A stretch of 64,000 bases of DNA, taken from positions 2,232,001 to 2,296,000 of the forward strand of contig CP102255.1 of assembly GCA_025146135.1 (NCBI GenBank), in the 5' to 3' direction. Below, one piece after another: positions 17,447 to 25,381 of this stretch; positions within the stretch are counted from its first letter, which is position 1; the number at the start of each line of letters is the position of its first letter. The notes under the pieces were generated by a model that saw nothing but the letters and a program-made list of their open reading frames with translations, made no database searches and was not told where the DNA came from. A program made the translations under genes and the position numbers. The DNA comes from Anaerotruncus colihominis (GTDB lineage: Bacteria; Bacillota; Clostridia; Oscillospirales; Ruminococcaceae).

Positions 17447-18202
17447 TTATCCGCCTGCAAACTGTCTTCCGGTATGGTCTATTGTGTACGGCGCCGGATA
17501 GATTAATTCCCCCACTGGCACAAACCGGTATCCGCGCGCTGTCAACTCTGTCAGGACCGTATCCAACGCGGCGGCTGTATTCGGTTTTCCAGCATGAAAC
17601 AGCATAATATCACCGGGCGCTGCCTGTTTAATGACGCGCGCGGAAATTTCCTGCGCACTCAGCCCCTTCCAGTCCAAACTGTCATTCGACCATTGGATGA
17701 CCTCCCAGCCAAGCGCCCGTGCGGTCTGTACGACCTCATCGTCATATGCGCCGGACGGCGCGCGGAACAAAGCCGGCCGCACGCCGGTCAACGCCTCGAT
17801 CTTATCCCCGGAGCGCGTAAGCTGTTGTTCGATCTGTTCACGTGAAAGCTTCGTCATATCGGGATGCGTGTCGGAGTGACTGCCAAGCTCGTGTCCTGCG
17901 GCAGCAATTCTTTTGACCGCATCGGGATATCTGTCGCACCAATCGCCGACAAAGAAAAACGTCGCTTTCACGCTGTGCCGGTCAAGCAGCTCCAGCAGAC
18001 GGTCGATATCGCTGTCATCCCACGCGCAGTTAATTCCAAGCGAAACAAGCGGCTTTTCCGTTTCAACGGAATAGATCGGCAGCGCGCGCTGCGGCGCACC
18101 GACCGGCATAATATTTACCGCTGTGCCAAGCAGGATCAGCGCGGCGATCAGCAGACATAAAATGCCCATCAAGGCGCGCTTAAAAGCAAATACCCTATAC
18201 AT
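17447..18202 (-). CDS. Polysaccharide deacetylase family protein, membrane-anchored
   Basis: NodB-type carbohydrate esterase of 251 residues. The ATG at 18202 follows AGGAGGG. A single hydrophobic segment (about residues 11-32) with no lipobox should anchor it outside the membrane. The catalytic domain has the aspartate pair AWDD near residue 64 in place of the more common FDDG, the HSDTHP metal-binding histidines near residue 119 and the RAPSGAYDD motif near 148. This pattern is closest to the PdaB/YlxY sporulation-type deacetylases that modify peptidoglycan; that placement is inference. Confidence 0.88.
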   Translation of the reverse strand: MYRVFAFKRALMGILCLLIAALILLGTAVNIMPVGAPQRALPIYSVETEKPLVSLGINCAWDDSDIDRLLELLDRHSVKATFFFVGDWCDRYPDAVKRIAAAGHELGSHSDTHPDMTKLSREQIEQQLTRSGDKIEALTGVRPALFRAPSGAYDDEVVQTARALGWEVIQWSNDSLDWKGLSAQEISARVIKQAAPGDIMLFHAGKPNTAAALDTVLTELTARGYRFVPVGELIYPAPYTIDHTGRQFAGG

Positions 18203-18252
18203 ACGGATCCCTCCTGAGTATGTGTATGCACAAGGATTTTCATTCATTCAGG

Positions 18253-18325
18253 CCGCAGCGTCCAAATCTTCGCTGCGGCGGATGAGCTAAGACGGCGGCA
18301 AGCGCGATGCGCTTGCCGCCGTCTT
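18253..18325. repeat. Two adjacent GC-rich hairpins
   Basis: CCGCAGCG/CGCTGCGG (18253-18278) and a perfect 17-base stem AAGACGGCGGCAAGCGC with a three-base loop (18289-18325) lie between the aldo-keto reductase stop and the deacetylase gene on the minus strand. Neither has a good T run, so they may stabilise RNA ends or act as weak terminators. Confidence 0.5.
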
Positions 18326-18356
18326 ACAATTAGGAGCTGTTTGAGTGTCCCTGCAT

Positions 18357-19478
18357 CTATTCCAGCAAAGCCTTGCTGACCTGCTCCAATTCATCGCGGA
18401 TATGGATATGCTGCGGACAGGCCTGTTCACATTTGCCGCACTTGATGCATTCATTCGCACGGTTTTTCCCATGCCGCCCGACCAGCCAATTCTCCTGATT
18501 GACCGCCATCTCCCTGGACGAATAGAGTGTCAGATAGTTCATCGCTGTGAAGGAACCTGAAATGCCAATGTTTTTTGGACATACCTTTGCACAGTAGTTG
18601 CAGTTTGTGCATGGAATCAAAGGAATTTCAGCCAGCGCCTCCTGCGCCTGCACGATGGTTTGTTTCTGGACGGTGGTAAGCCCGGAAAATCGCTTCATAC
18701 TTGCAAGATTATCCTCCATCTGCTCCAGGCTGCTCATACCCGACAGCACTGTGATGACGCCGTTGAGATCGGCTGCAAAGCGAATCGCCCAAGATGCGTT
18801 TGACGCCTGCGGATCAGACGCTTTTAAAATCTGCTCTACCGGCGCCGGCGGCGTCGCCAGCATACCGCCCTTGACCGGCTCCATGACGATTACCGGTTTT
18901 CCGTGCTTTCGCGCGACTTCATAGCAGCGGCGCGATTGGATGGCAGGGTTATCCCAATCAGCATAATTGATCTGAAGCTGTACAAATTCCATCTCCGGAT
19001 GTGCGGTCAGAAGCGCGTCGAGCTCCTCCGGTGTGGAATGGAAGGAGAAACCGGCATGACGAATCAACCCTTGCCGCTTTTTTTCCTGAATCCAGTTCCA
19101 CAGATCAAAATCATCAAAGAAATGCGTTCGGCTTTCTCCGAGGTTATGAAGCAGATAAAAGTCGAAGTATCCAGCCCCTGTCTGCCGAAGGGAAATGTCG
19201 AACTGCTTAATCGCATCCTCCCGGCATTTGCAATCGATCCACGCCGCATTTTTGGTCGCCAGCAAAAAGCGGTCCCGTGGATAGCGTTCCACCAGGGCTT
19301 GCCTAATCGCATCCTCGCTGCCCGCATACGCCCATGCAGTATCAAAATAGGTAAATCCCTCTGCCAGAAACCGATCCACCATCTGCTTGACCTGTACGAT
19401 ATCAATCTTGCCATCTTTCTGCGGCAGACGCATCAATCCAAACCCCAGTTTTTTGATGTCGTTCATCGCTTGGGACAC
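18357..19478 (-). CDS. Aldo/keto reductase with two C-terminal [4Fe-4S] motifs
   Basis: Fusion-type enzyme of 373 residues. The N-terminal AKR barrel shows GFGLMRLP, FDTAWAY with the catalytic tyrosine and the aspartate, and ATKNA. The last 110 residues carry two iron-sulfur motifs, CTNCNYCAKVCP and CIKCGKCEQACP, as in the clostridial AKR-ferredoxin subfamily that probably exchanges electrons with ferredoxin as well as NAD(P)H. A GTG start at 19478 is chosen because GGAGGAG lies seven bases before it; the internal ATG is too far from that site. Substrate unknown. Confidence 0.88.
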   Translation of the reverse strand: MSQAMNDIKKLGFGLMRLPQKDGKIDIVQVKQMVDRFLAEGFTYFDTAWAYAGSEDAIRQALVERYPRDRFLLATKNAAWIDCKCREDAIKQFDISLRQTGAGYFDFYLLHNLGESRTHFFDDFDLWNWIQEKKRQGLIRHAGFSFHSTPEELDALLTAHPEMEFVQLQINYADWDNPAIQSRRCYEVARKHGKPVIVMEPVKGGMLATPPAPVEQILKASDPQASNASWAIRFAADLNGVITVLSGMSSLEQMEDNLASMKRFSGLTTVQKQTIVQAQEALAEIPLIPCTNCNYCAKVCPKNIGISGSFTAMNYLTLYSSREMAVNQENWLVGRHGKNRANECIKCGKCEQACPQHIHIRDELEQVSKALLE

Positions 19479-19638
19479 ACGATCTCCTCCCTTTCTTGTC
19501 TTGTCTGGATCCTTAGTATCCATTTACCAATGATCCATTTCCAGTTTAAACCGCATTGCTTCAAATGTCCAATGCTTTTATTTTATTGTCAGATATGCAT
19601 TTGACATATAAAACGGTTTTATCTCGCCCTCTTGCCTA

Positions 19639-19667
19639 TTGACATTTGTGCCGCCTTCCCATATAAT
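19639..19667 (+). promoter_or_regulatory. Consensus sigma-A promoter of the P-type ATPase leader
   Basis: TTGACA (19639-19644) and TATAAT (19662-19667) are exactly 17 bases apart on the plus strand. The predicted start is near 19674, about 295 nucleotides before the ATPase start codon. Confidence 0.85.
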
Positions 19668-19673
19668 GGAGCA

Positions 19674-19969
19674 AATACATCAGAAAGAGGAAACCATCCG
19701 CTTGTATGGACGACGCCGATAGCAGCGACGCTGATCGAAGCAGCCATTTTATTCAGATTTTTATAAAAGGCATAACCTGCACCTTTTTATAAGGGTTTGC
19801 GGGTTATGTCTTTTTTGCATTGCATACATATTGCGATGCCCCTATTGCCTGCATCCGCTGAAAAGTCTGTTTGGTACCGCACATCATATTGGGAAAAAAC
19901 GTGTGAAACAGGTATCTGTCAGTCTGAAAGCGGTCAGAGATATATTTTGAAAGGAGTGATTGATCCTTT
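19674..19969 (+). promoter_or_regulatory. Long 5' leader with early terminator (candidate riboswitch or attenuator)
   Basis: The leader folds at its start around CGATAGCAGCG/CGCTGATCG and then forms a Rho-independent terminator (19771-19816: CATAACCTGCA paired with TGCGGGTTATG, then six T). A 28-codon frame without a good ribosome binding site runs from 19706 into the terminator loop. Ion-pump genes often have metal-sensing leaders, but I could not match the yybP-ykoY, M-box or NiCo consensus. The regulatory role is inference from promoter, terminator and gene order. Confidence 0.45.
19771..19816 (+). terminator. Terminator inside the ATPase leader
   Basis: An 11-pair stem including one G-T pair, a 16-base loop that can pair internally (CCTTTTTATAAGG), and the tail TCTTTTTTGC. 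It lies about 100 bases after the predicted transcription start and 150 before the coding region. Confidence 0.75.
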
Positions 19970-22633
19970 ATGGATGATCACAGACGGACGCCTTGGCATT
20001 GTCAGCCAGTACAGGAAGTATACGAAGCTTTGCGAACCTCCAGCGAGGGGCTCAGCGATGCCGAGGCTGCCGAACGGCTAAAAAAAGATGGGCACAATGA
20101 GCTGCGCTCGAAACCGCCCAAAACCATTTTGCAGATGCTTTATTCACAGCTTATCGATCCGATGGTGCTTATTCTCGTCGGCGCAGCCGTATGCTCCGCT
20201 GTGCTGCGGGAATGGACGGAAGCGGGCGTCATCTTTGCGATTGTGGCGCTCAATGCAGTCATCGGTATTGTGCAGGAGAAAAAGGCCCAGTCCTCATTGG
20301 AGGCGCTGCGCAATATGAGCGCACCCACCGCCCGCGTGCTGCGGCAGGGCGACGAAAGCATAATCCCCGCCAGCGAGGTGGTTGCCGGCGATATCGTATT
20401 TCTAAGCGATGGGGATATGGTGCCCGCCGACATGCGTCTGATTGACTCGGCGAACTTAAAGGTGCAGGAAGCCTCCCTGACCGGAGAATCCGTCCCCTCT
20501 GAAAAGGACGCCGACGATTTGCTCCCGCTGGATTGCCCGTTGGGCGACCGGAGCAATATGGTGTATACGTCCTCTATTGTCACCTACGGCCGTGCGACCG
20601 GCATTGTGGTGGCAACCGGCATGAATACGCAGGTCGGCGGCATTGCTGAAATGCTGGAGGAGCAGGATGAGCTTGACACACCGCTTAAACGCAAGCTGAA
20701 TGCAGTTGGTAAAACGCTCACCATTGTCGGTCTGATTGTCTGTGTAATGATCTTTTTGATCGGCGCGCTCTATCAGCGTCCACTGATCCCGCAGTTTCTC
20801 GTTGCTATTTCCCTGGCAATTTCCATCATTCCGGAAGGTCTGCCAGCTACGGCGACCATTGTAATGGCCCTGGGCGTGCAGCGCATGGCTAAACGCAATG
20901 CGCTTGTACGCAATTTGCCCGCTGTGGAAACGCTTGGCAGCGCCACTGTCATTTGCAGCGATAAGACAGGGACGCTGACGCTCAATCAGATGACTGTGAC
21001 TCACATCGCGGTAAACGGCGATTTTGAAGCGGGCGCGACCACCCCCATCGCCGAAGCCACCGGACAGCACCCCATTGTTTATAAGGAGCTTGTTTACGCG
21101 GCGGCGCTGTGCAATGATGCGAGCGTCGACCCGGATCACGCAGGCGCAATCATCGGCGATCCGACAGAGGGCGCGCTGATTCACATGGCTCAGGCTTTCG
21201 GAGTCGATCATGAGGCCCTGGAGGACACATATCCACGCCGGTTTGAGCAGCCGTTCGATTCCGACCGCAAACGTATGACGACAGTACATGTGATCTCTGG
21301 AAACTGGATTTCCTATACAAAAGGCGCCGTAGATGAAATGCTGCCGCTGTGCACCCATATATTGACGGCTGATGGAGTCCGCCCCATCACAGAAGGCGAC
21401 CGTGCAAACATTCTGCGCCTTTGCCTGTCCATGTCGGAGCAGGCTTTGCGCGTGCTGGGCTTTGCCACGCGTACCCTGACCGGCGAACAGATTCCGGAGG
21501 AGGACGGCGACAATGTGGAATACGATATGACCTTCCTCGGAGTAACGGGCATGATCGATCCGCCCAGGAAAGAGGTTGCTGATTCTGTACGCACATGCCG
21601 CCAGGCCGGTATCCGCACGATCATGATCACCGGCGATCACAAGGTTACTGCGCTTGCCATTGCTCGGGAATTGGACATTTACCGGCCTGGAGACACGGTG
21701 ATCTCCGGCGATGAGCTGGATGAACTGGAGGACGCAGCTTTGGACGCGGCTGTCAAAAACGCGACTGTATTCGCGCGCGTGTCCCCTGCCGACAAGCTGC
21801 GGATCATCCAAAGCCTGCGGCGCACCGGCGAGGTGGCGGCCATGACCGGCGACGGCGTGAATGACTCCCCTGCGCTCAAGGCCGCGGACATCGGCGTAGC
21901 CATGGGGATCACCGGCACGGACGTGGCAAAGGACGCCGCCGATATGATCTTACTGGACGACAGCTTTACGACGATCGCCTATGCCATCAAGGAGGGCCGG
22001 CGAGTATACCGCAACATCCAAAAGGTTATCCAATTTTTGCTGGCAGGCAACATCGCGGAGATCACGACCCTGTTTGCAGCGACCATATTCAACTGGGAAG
22101 CGCCTCTGCTTGCCGTCCATATTCTATGGGTCAACCTTGCTACGGCGACCCTGCCTGCATTGGCGCTCGGCGTCGACCCTGCAAGTAAAAACATCATGAA
22201 GCATCCGCCGGTGAAATCCGGTACGCTGTTTGAAAAGGATCTGGTATGCCGTGTGATCACGCAGGGTATTTTCGTGGCGGCCATGACAACGCTCGCCTAT
22301 TGGATCGGCGCGCGCATGGACAATCCAACCACAGGCCAGACGATGGCCTTCTGCGTTTTGGCGTTCTCTCAAATGCTGCGCGCTTTTAATCAGCGGTCCA
22401 ATACGGAACCGATTTGGGTCCGCGCCGAGGGTATCAACCCGTGGCTGGTTCTTTCCTTTTTAGTTTCTGCGGCTTTGATGGCCTGTATTTTGCTGTTGCC
22501 GTCCCCGCAAAGCGCCTTCAAGCTGACTGGCTTAAGCAGCGTCCAATGGATAGCTGTGCTCATGCTGTCTCTCTCCTCTGTTCTTCAGATAGAGGTCGTC
22601 AAATGGTTTAAGCGGCAAAAGCAGCATGGCTGA
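19970..22633 (+). CDS. Calcium-translocating P-type ATPase (P2A, SERCA/PacL-like)
   Basis: Membrane cation pump of 887 residues, the normal length of bacterial Ca2+-ATPases. The N-terminal cation-ATPase domain includes [12 protein letters not shown]. The actuator motif TGES is near residue 168. Membrane segment 4 carries the calcium-site sequence PEGLPA near 286. The phosphorylated aspartate is D331 in SDKTGTLT, followed by the nucleotide-binding domain and the hinge [11 protein letters not shown]. The [15 protein letters not shown] segment corresponds to M6. PEGL with this M6 indicates calcium or possibly manganese export. The ATG is 13 bases after AAGGAG. Confidence 0.93.
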   Translation: MDDHRRTPWHCQPVQEVYEALRTSSEGLSDAEAAERLKKDGHNELRSKPPKTILQMLYSQLIDPMVLILVGAAVCSAVLREWTEAGVIFAIVALNAVIGIVQEKKAQSSLEALRNMSAPTARVLRQGDESIIPASEVVAGDIVFLSDGDMVPADMRLIDSANLKVQEASLTGESVPSEKDADDLLPLDCPLGDRSNMVYTSSIVTYGRATGIVVATGMNTQVGGIAEMLEEQDELDTPLKRKLNAVGKTLTIVGLIVCVMIFLIGALYQRPLIPQFLVAISLAISIIPEGLPATATIVMALGVQRMAKRNALVRNLPAVETLGSATVICSDKTGTLTLNQMTVTHIAVNGDFEAGATTPIAEATGQHPIVYKELVYAAALCNDASVDPDHAGAIIGDPTEGALIHMAQAFGVDHEALEDTYPRRFEQPFDSDRKRMTTVHVISGNWISYTKGAVDEMLPLCTHILTADGVRPITEGDRANILRLCLSMSEQALRVLGFATRTLTGEQIPEEDGDNVEYDMTFLGVTGMIDPPRKEVADSVRTCRQAGIRTIMITGDHKVTALAIARELDIYRPGDTVISGDELDELEDAALDAAVKNATVFARVSPADKLRIIQSLRRTGEVAAMTGDGVNDSPALKAADIGVAMGITGTDVAKDAADMILLDDSFTTIAYAIKEGRRVYRNIQKVIQFLLAGNIAEITTLFAATIFNWEAPLLAVHILWVNLATATLPALALGVDPASKNIMKHPPVKSGTLFEKDLVCRVITQGIFVAAMTTLAYWIGARMDNPTTGQTMAFCVLAFSQMLRAFNQRSNTEPIWVRAEGINPWLVLSFLVSAALMACILLLPSPQSAFKLTGLSSVQWIAVLMLSLSSVLQIEVVKWFKRQKQHG

Positions 22634-22652
22634 TAAAATACGCTCCCAAGTT

Positions 22653-22703
22653 ACAAAGGAGACATGCGGTGAAACCGCATGCCTCCTTTGTTTTTATTTT
22701 TTG
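22653..22703 (+). terminator. Terminator after the P-type ATPase gene
   Basis: A stem of about 18 pairs, ACAAAGGAG and CATGCGGT separated by one unpaired base, closes on a GAA loop and is followed by TTTTTATTTTTTG. The strongest part lies between the ATPase stop and the convergent MmgE/PrpD remnant. Confidence 0.85.
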
Positions 22704-23995
22704 TTTTGCGGACTGAGCAGCGCGCTGATTTCCGCGATATCCCGGCAGTCCTCCAGAGTGCAAATTGCCTCTGTGAGCCGGCAGATCTTTTCTTCCGGCA
22801 AAACGCCCTTCGCCTGATGGTGGAAAGACTTGATTTGTTCCTGCATATCCGGCATATTGCCTGGATGCCCGCGCGGGCAATCCGTCTCAGCCTGATACTG
22901 CGTCCCATCCTTGAGTTTGATAATCATCCGCTGGTTTGGATAGCTGCCTTTTTGAAAGCATTGATAGTTTGAGATGACGGATTGCGCTTGGGAGGGACCC
23001 GGCTTTACCCGTTGCGCCAGGGCCAGCAGTTTTGTATCACGCATCCGGCCGGATGAATACCAATGGGCGCCGGGGACGGGATCTGTCAAGACAGACGCAA
23101 CAACAAACGGAATTGCGTTCTGGGCGTGGATATCCAAAATTAACCCTTCCCGCGGAATATCCATATACCCCTCGACCGGGGGATCGACAAGGATTTCCTC
23201 CACTTGCTCCGGGGAAAACGCATACTTTTGCTGGAGCATATGGGCTAACTCGGCGCTTGACTGCGCCCAGATACCGGCAGGCCATCTGCGCAGCATCGTT
23301 TCAAGGATGAGGCAGCGTGTCCCAAGCTCCCTGGTCAGCCAACCGCGGTCCGATTCATCGGCATGGATTTTTGTTTCATCGTCGCCGTTGGCGCTCTCAT
23401 CACCGCATACAATCCCTGTATAGCAGCGGGGATCGTCCAATGCGTCGCGCTGGTTGTAAATTCCCTTTTCAACCGCTTTGGCAATCAAAAAGCCGTCCCT
23501 GCCCCGATAGCCATATTCATAGTGAGAGAAATCCGACATGGTGGCAGCGGCGAAATTTGTTGGTATGACGCTGCATTCACAGCCCATACCGATGGCCTGG
23601 TTAATCTTCCGCGCGTCCAGGCCGTACAGCTTGGCGATAGGGATGATCGCCGCAAAAATCTGCCAATTCTGCATCCCCCATCCCTTTTCCCGCCAGCGTC
23701 CCTCTGAAGGCTGGACTGCCAGGGCTATGCGCTGGTAAACTTCATAGGCCGCTATAATGGCGGCGATCAGTTCCCGGCCGCTTTTATGGCGTTCCTCAGC
23801 CGCCAGCCATGCGCAGGGAACAGCGCACGTGGAAGGCTGGCCGGTGGGGGAACAATCCTCCCAGGCCAGCGCATCGGCCAATGTCCCCAGTATCAGCGCA
23901 GCATGCGGCGCCGCCATGCATGTCCCATCACCCCAGACCGTAACGGGGCCTCCAGGCCCGCCAAGGGATAATTGAGCAGGCCGCCCAGATGCCAA
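22694..23995 (-). pseudogene. MmgE/PrpD family gene copy B, N-terminally truncated
   Basis: About 430 residues of a 2-methylcitrate-dehydratase/aconitate-decarboxylase-like protein. The open frame matches the family from the GGPVTVWG segment onward (ALAWEDC, YEVYQRIAL, IFAAIIPIAKLYGLD, later VEGYMDIP and the C-terminal SMALL-domain region) but lacks the first 55 or so residues. The only possible start, a TTG at 23995, has no ribosome binding site and lies in sequence that belongs to the other copy. The first 20 or so bases of this frame are therefore junction, not original gene. Most likely the product of a deletion between tandem paralogues. Confidence 0.75.
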
Positions 23996-24455
23996 ACGCC
24001 TGATTCATCTGCTCCTCCGACAAATCGAGCAGTTTCATCAAAACAGGCAGGCAAAAATATTGAAACCTACGATATTGGTATCGCCCGCGAGCGCCACACG
24101 CTGGTACACCTCGTACTCGGCGACTACCGCAGTGAGCAAGTCTTTACCGCTCTTTTTGAGAACCTCCGCCGCAATCACGGCCGTGGGAATCACACCGGCC
24201 GAAGAGTGCCCGGTGCCGGAACAATCCTCCCAATCCAGCATATCTCCCATCGTACCAGCGGCAAAGGCGGCGGCTTCCCAGCTTACCTTTTTCCCATCGG
24301 CCCAGAGGGTGGCCGTCCCTTCGCTGCCTGGGGAAATCTCCTTGGCAAGGTCGATGGCGTCTTTGATCTGTTTAAGCTCTGCGCCGCACAGGCTGACGCC
24401 GATGGTTTGCATGATATTCATTTTGGCCCGTTCCACAGCAGCGGATTGAATCCGC
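23976..24455 (-). pseudogene. MmgE/PrpD family gene copy A, truncated and frameshifted
   Basis: Remnant of a second MmgE/PrpD paralogue. It is recognisable from AVERAKMNIMQTIGVSLCG through MLDWEDCSGTGHSS and YEVYQRVALAG to IFACLF, then stops at a TGA (24038). The homology resumes in another frame as MKLLDLSEEQMNQAFG and ends at CSIIP, where it joins copy B. The equivalent stretch of copy B reads IFAAIIPIAKLYGLD, so a few bases were lost. The first 25 or so family residues are also missing, because the upstream DNA is a transporter fragment on the other strand. Confidence 0.75.
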
Positions 24456-24456
24456 A

Positions 24457-24655
24457 ATTTGCCGGTGCCGCGCTTATTTATATCATCAATGTGGGCATGG
24501 TCCTGCCGGGTGCCTCCGCGCCGGCCTCCATCTTTCATTCCCTGGAGGGGCTGCCTGACAGCGGTATGCGCACAAAGGTGACGCTGTTCGGCTGTGCATG
24601 CACCCTGGTCGTGTCTATTCCGCTGTTCACCCTGTTCAGTTTGGTCCTGGGATAA
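24457..24655 (+). pseudogene. C-terminal fragment of a membrane transporter
   Basis: The last 65 residues of a polytopic membrane protein, beginning abruptly at AGAALIYIINVG and ending TLVVSIPLFTLFSLVLG. The arrangement of a hydrophobic stretch, LPGASAPASIF, a short hydrophilic loop and a final membrane helix resembles the end of SLC13/DASS-type dicarboxylate transporters, but this family call is tentative. There is no start codon or ribosome binding site; the sequence upstream belongs to the inverted MmgE/PrpD remnant. Confidence 0.5.
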
Positions 24656-24688
24656 ACTTCAAGGGCGGTGCGGCCGCCATAAAGATAC

Positions 24689-24822
24689 GCAAACAGCGCC
24701 CTGATTCCCGTTGCTTTTTGCAGCGGGAATCAGGGTGTTTGCCGCCGTTTTTCGCATTCGGACGAAGTCCGTCCGAATGCAAAAAGCAGATGGAAACGCA
24801 GCCTTGTAAAAGGCGGCGTTTC
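24689..24822. terminator. Cluster of three hairpins after the ferredoxin gene
   Basis: Three inverted repeats follow one another: GCAAACA plus CCCTGATTCCCG with its complement (24689-24742), GCATTCGGAC/GTCCGAATGC (24754-24780) and GAAACGC with inner GCCTT/AAGGC (24793-24822). On the minus strand the middle one is followed by GAAAAAC. They would end the redox operon before the PrpD remnants and also close the transporter fragment on the plus strand. Confidence 0.65.
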
Positions 24823-24856
24823 TATTGATGGAGCATACAACTTTTGCGGGACACTG

Positions 24857-25372
24857 TCAGCTTCGATGGCCTGTCGCCAAAAGCATCGCATGAAGCGCCC
24901 GTGCTTTGACCGAGTTTTGGTATTCCTCCTCGTTCATACAGGTCAACGCCCCGAAGGTACAGGCCCGGACGCAAGCCGGCATCAGCCCCGATTTCAGCCG
25001 CTCATTGCAGCCATCGCATTTGACCATTTTTTCACTGTCCGGCAGATAGCGGGGCGCCCCGAAGGGACAGGCCATCCCACAGCTTCGGCAGCCGATACAC
25101 CGGGTATTGTCATAAACTGTCATCCCGGTGTCATAGTCCTTTTGCAGACAGCCCACAGGACAGGCCATCACACACGGAGCGTCGTCACAGTGGGCGCAAG
25201 CTGCCGAAAGATAGGCGCAATCCAGCACGTCGCAACCCAATTCCTCATTAAAAACCCTGCGCAGAGGCAGCTCCCCCGCCTCCACATCGGTGTCGTTTTG
25301 ATCCATGCAGGCCACCGAACAGGCATGACAGGCGCAGCACCGCTCGGGGTCAAACGCAATATAATATTTCAT
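24857..25372 (-). CDS. Four-cluster ferredoxin-like electron-transfer subunit (DmsB/HycB type)
   Basis: Iron-sulfur subunit of 171 residues with the cysteine motifs for four [4Fe-4S] clusters: CCACHACSVAC, CAHCDDAPCVMACP, CIGCRSCGMACP and CDGCNERLKSGLMPACVRAC. This is the usual electron-transfer partner of DMSO-reductase-family molybdoenzymes. No Tat signal or membrane segment is seen, so it is cytoplasmic. The ATG at 25372 has AGGTGAG before it; a GTG at 25381 directly after the molybdoenzyme stop is an alternative. It is the third gene of the operon. Confidence 0.9.
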   Translation of the reverse strand: MKYYIAFDPERCCACHACSVACMDQNDTDVEAGELPLRRVFNEELGCDVLDCAYLSAACAHCDDAPCVMACPVGCLQKDYDTGMTVYDNTRCIGCRSCGMACPFGAPRYLPDSEKMVKCDGCNERLKSGLMPACVRACTFGALTCMNEEEYQNSVKARALHAMLLATGHRS

Positions 25373-25381
25373 ATCACTCAC

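Noticed and set aside
18253..18325. CRISPR-like or mobile origin of the paired GC hairpins
   Set aside because: Only two unrelated hairpins are present, without regular spacing or repeats.
19674..19770. Known manganese (yybP-ykoY), magnesium or nickel-cobalt riboswitch before the P-type ATPase
   Set aside because: The core words that I recall for these classes are not found; only an unclassified attenuator is reported.
20456..21811. A 451-codon open frame on the minus strand inside the P-type ATPase gene
   Set aside because: It is antisense to a clearly coding gene, has no ribosome binding site and no recognisable motif; codon-periodic GC bias of the real gene explains it.
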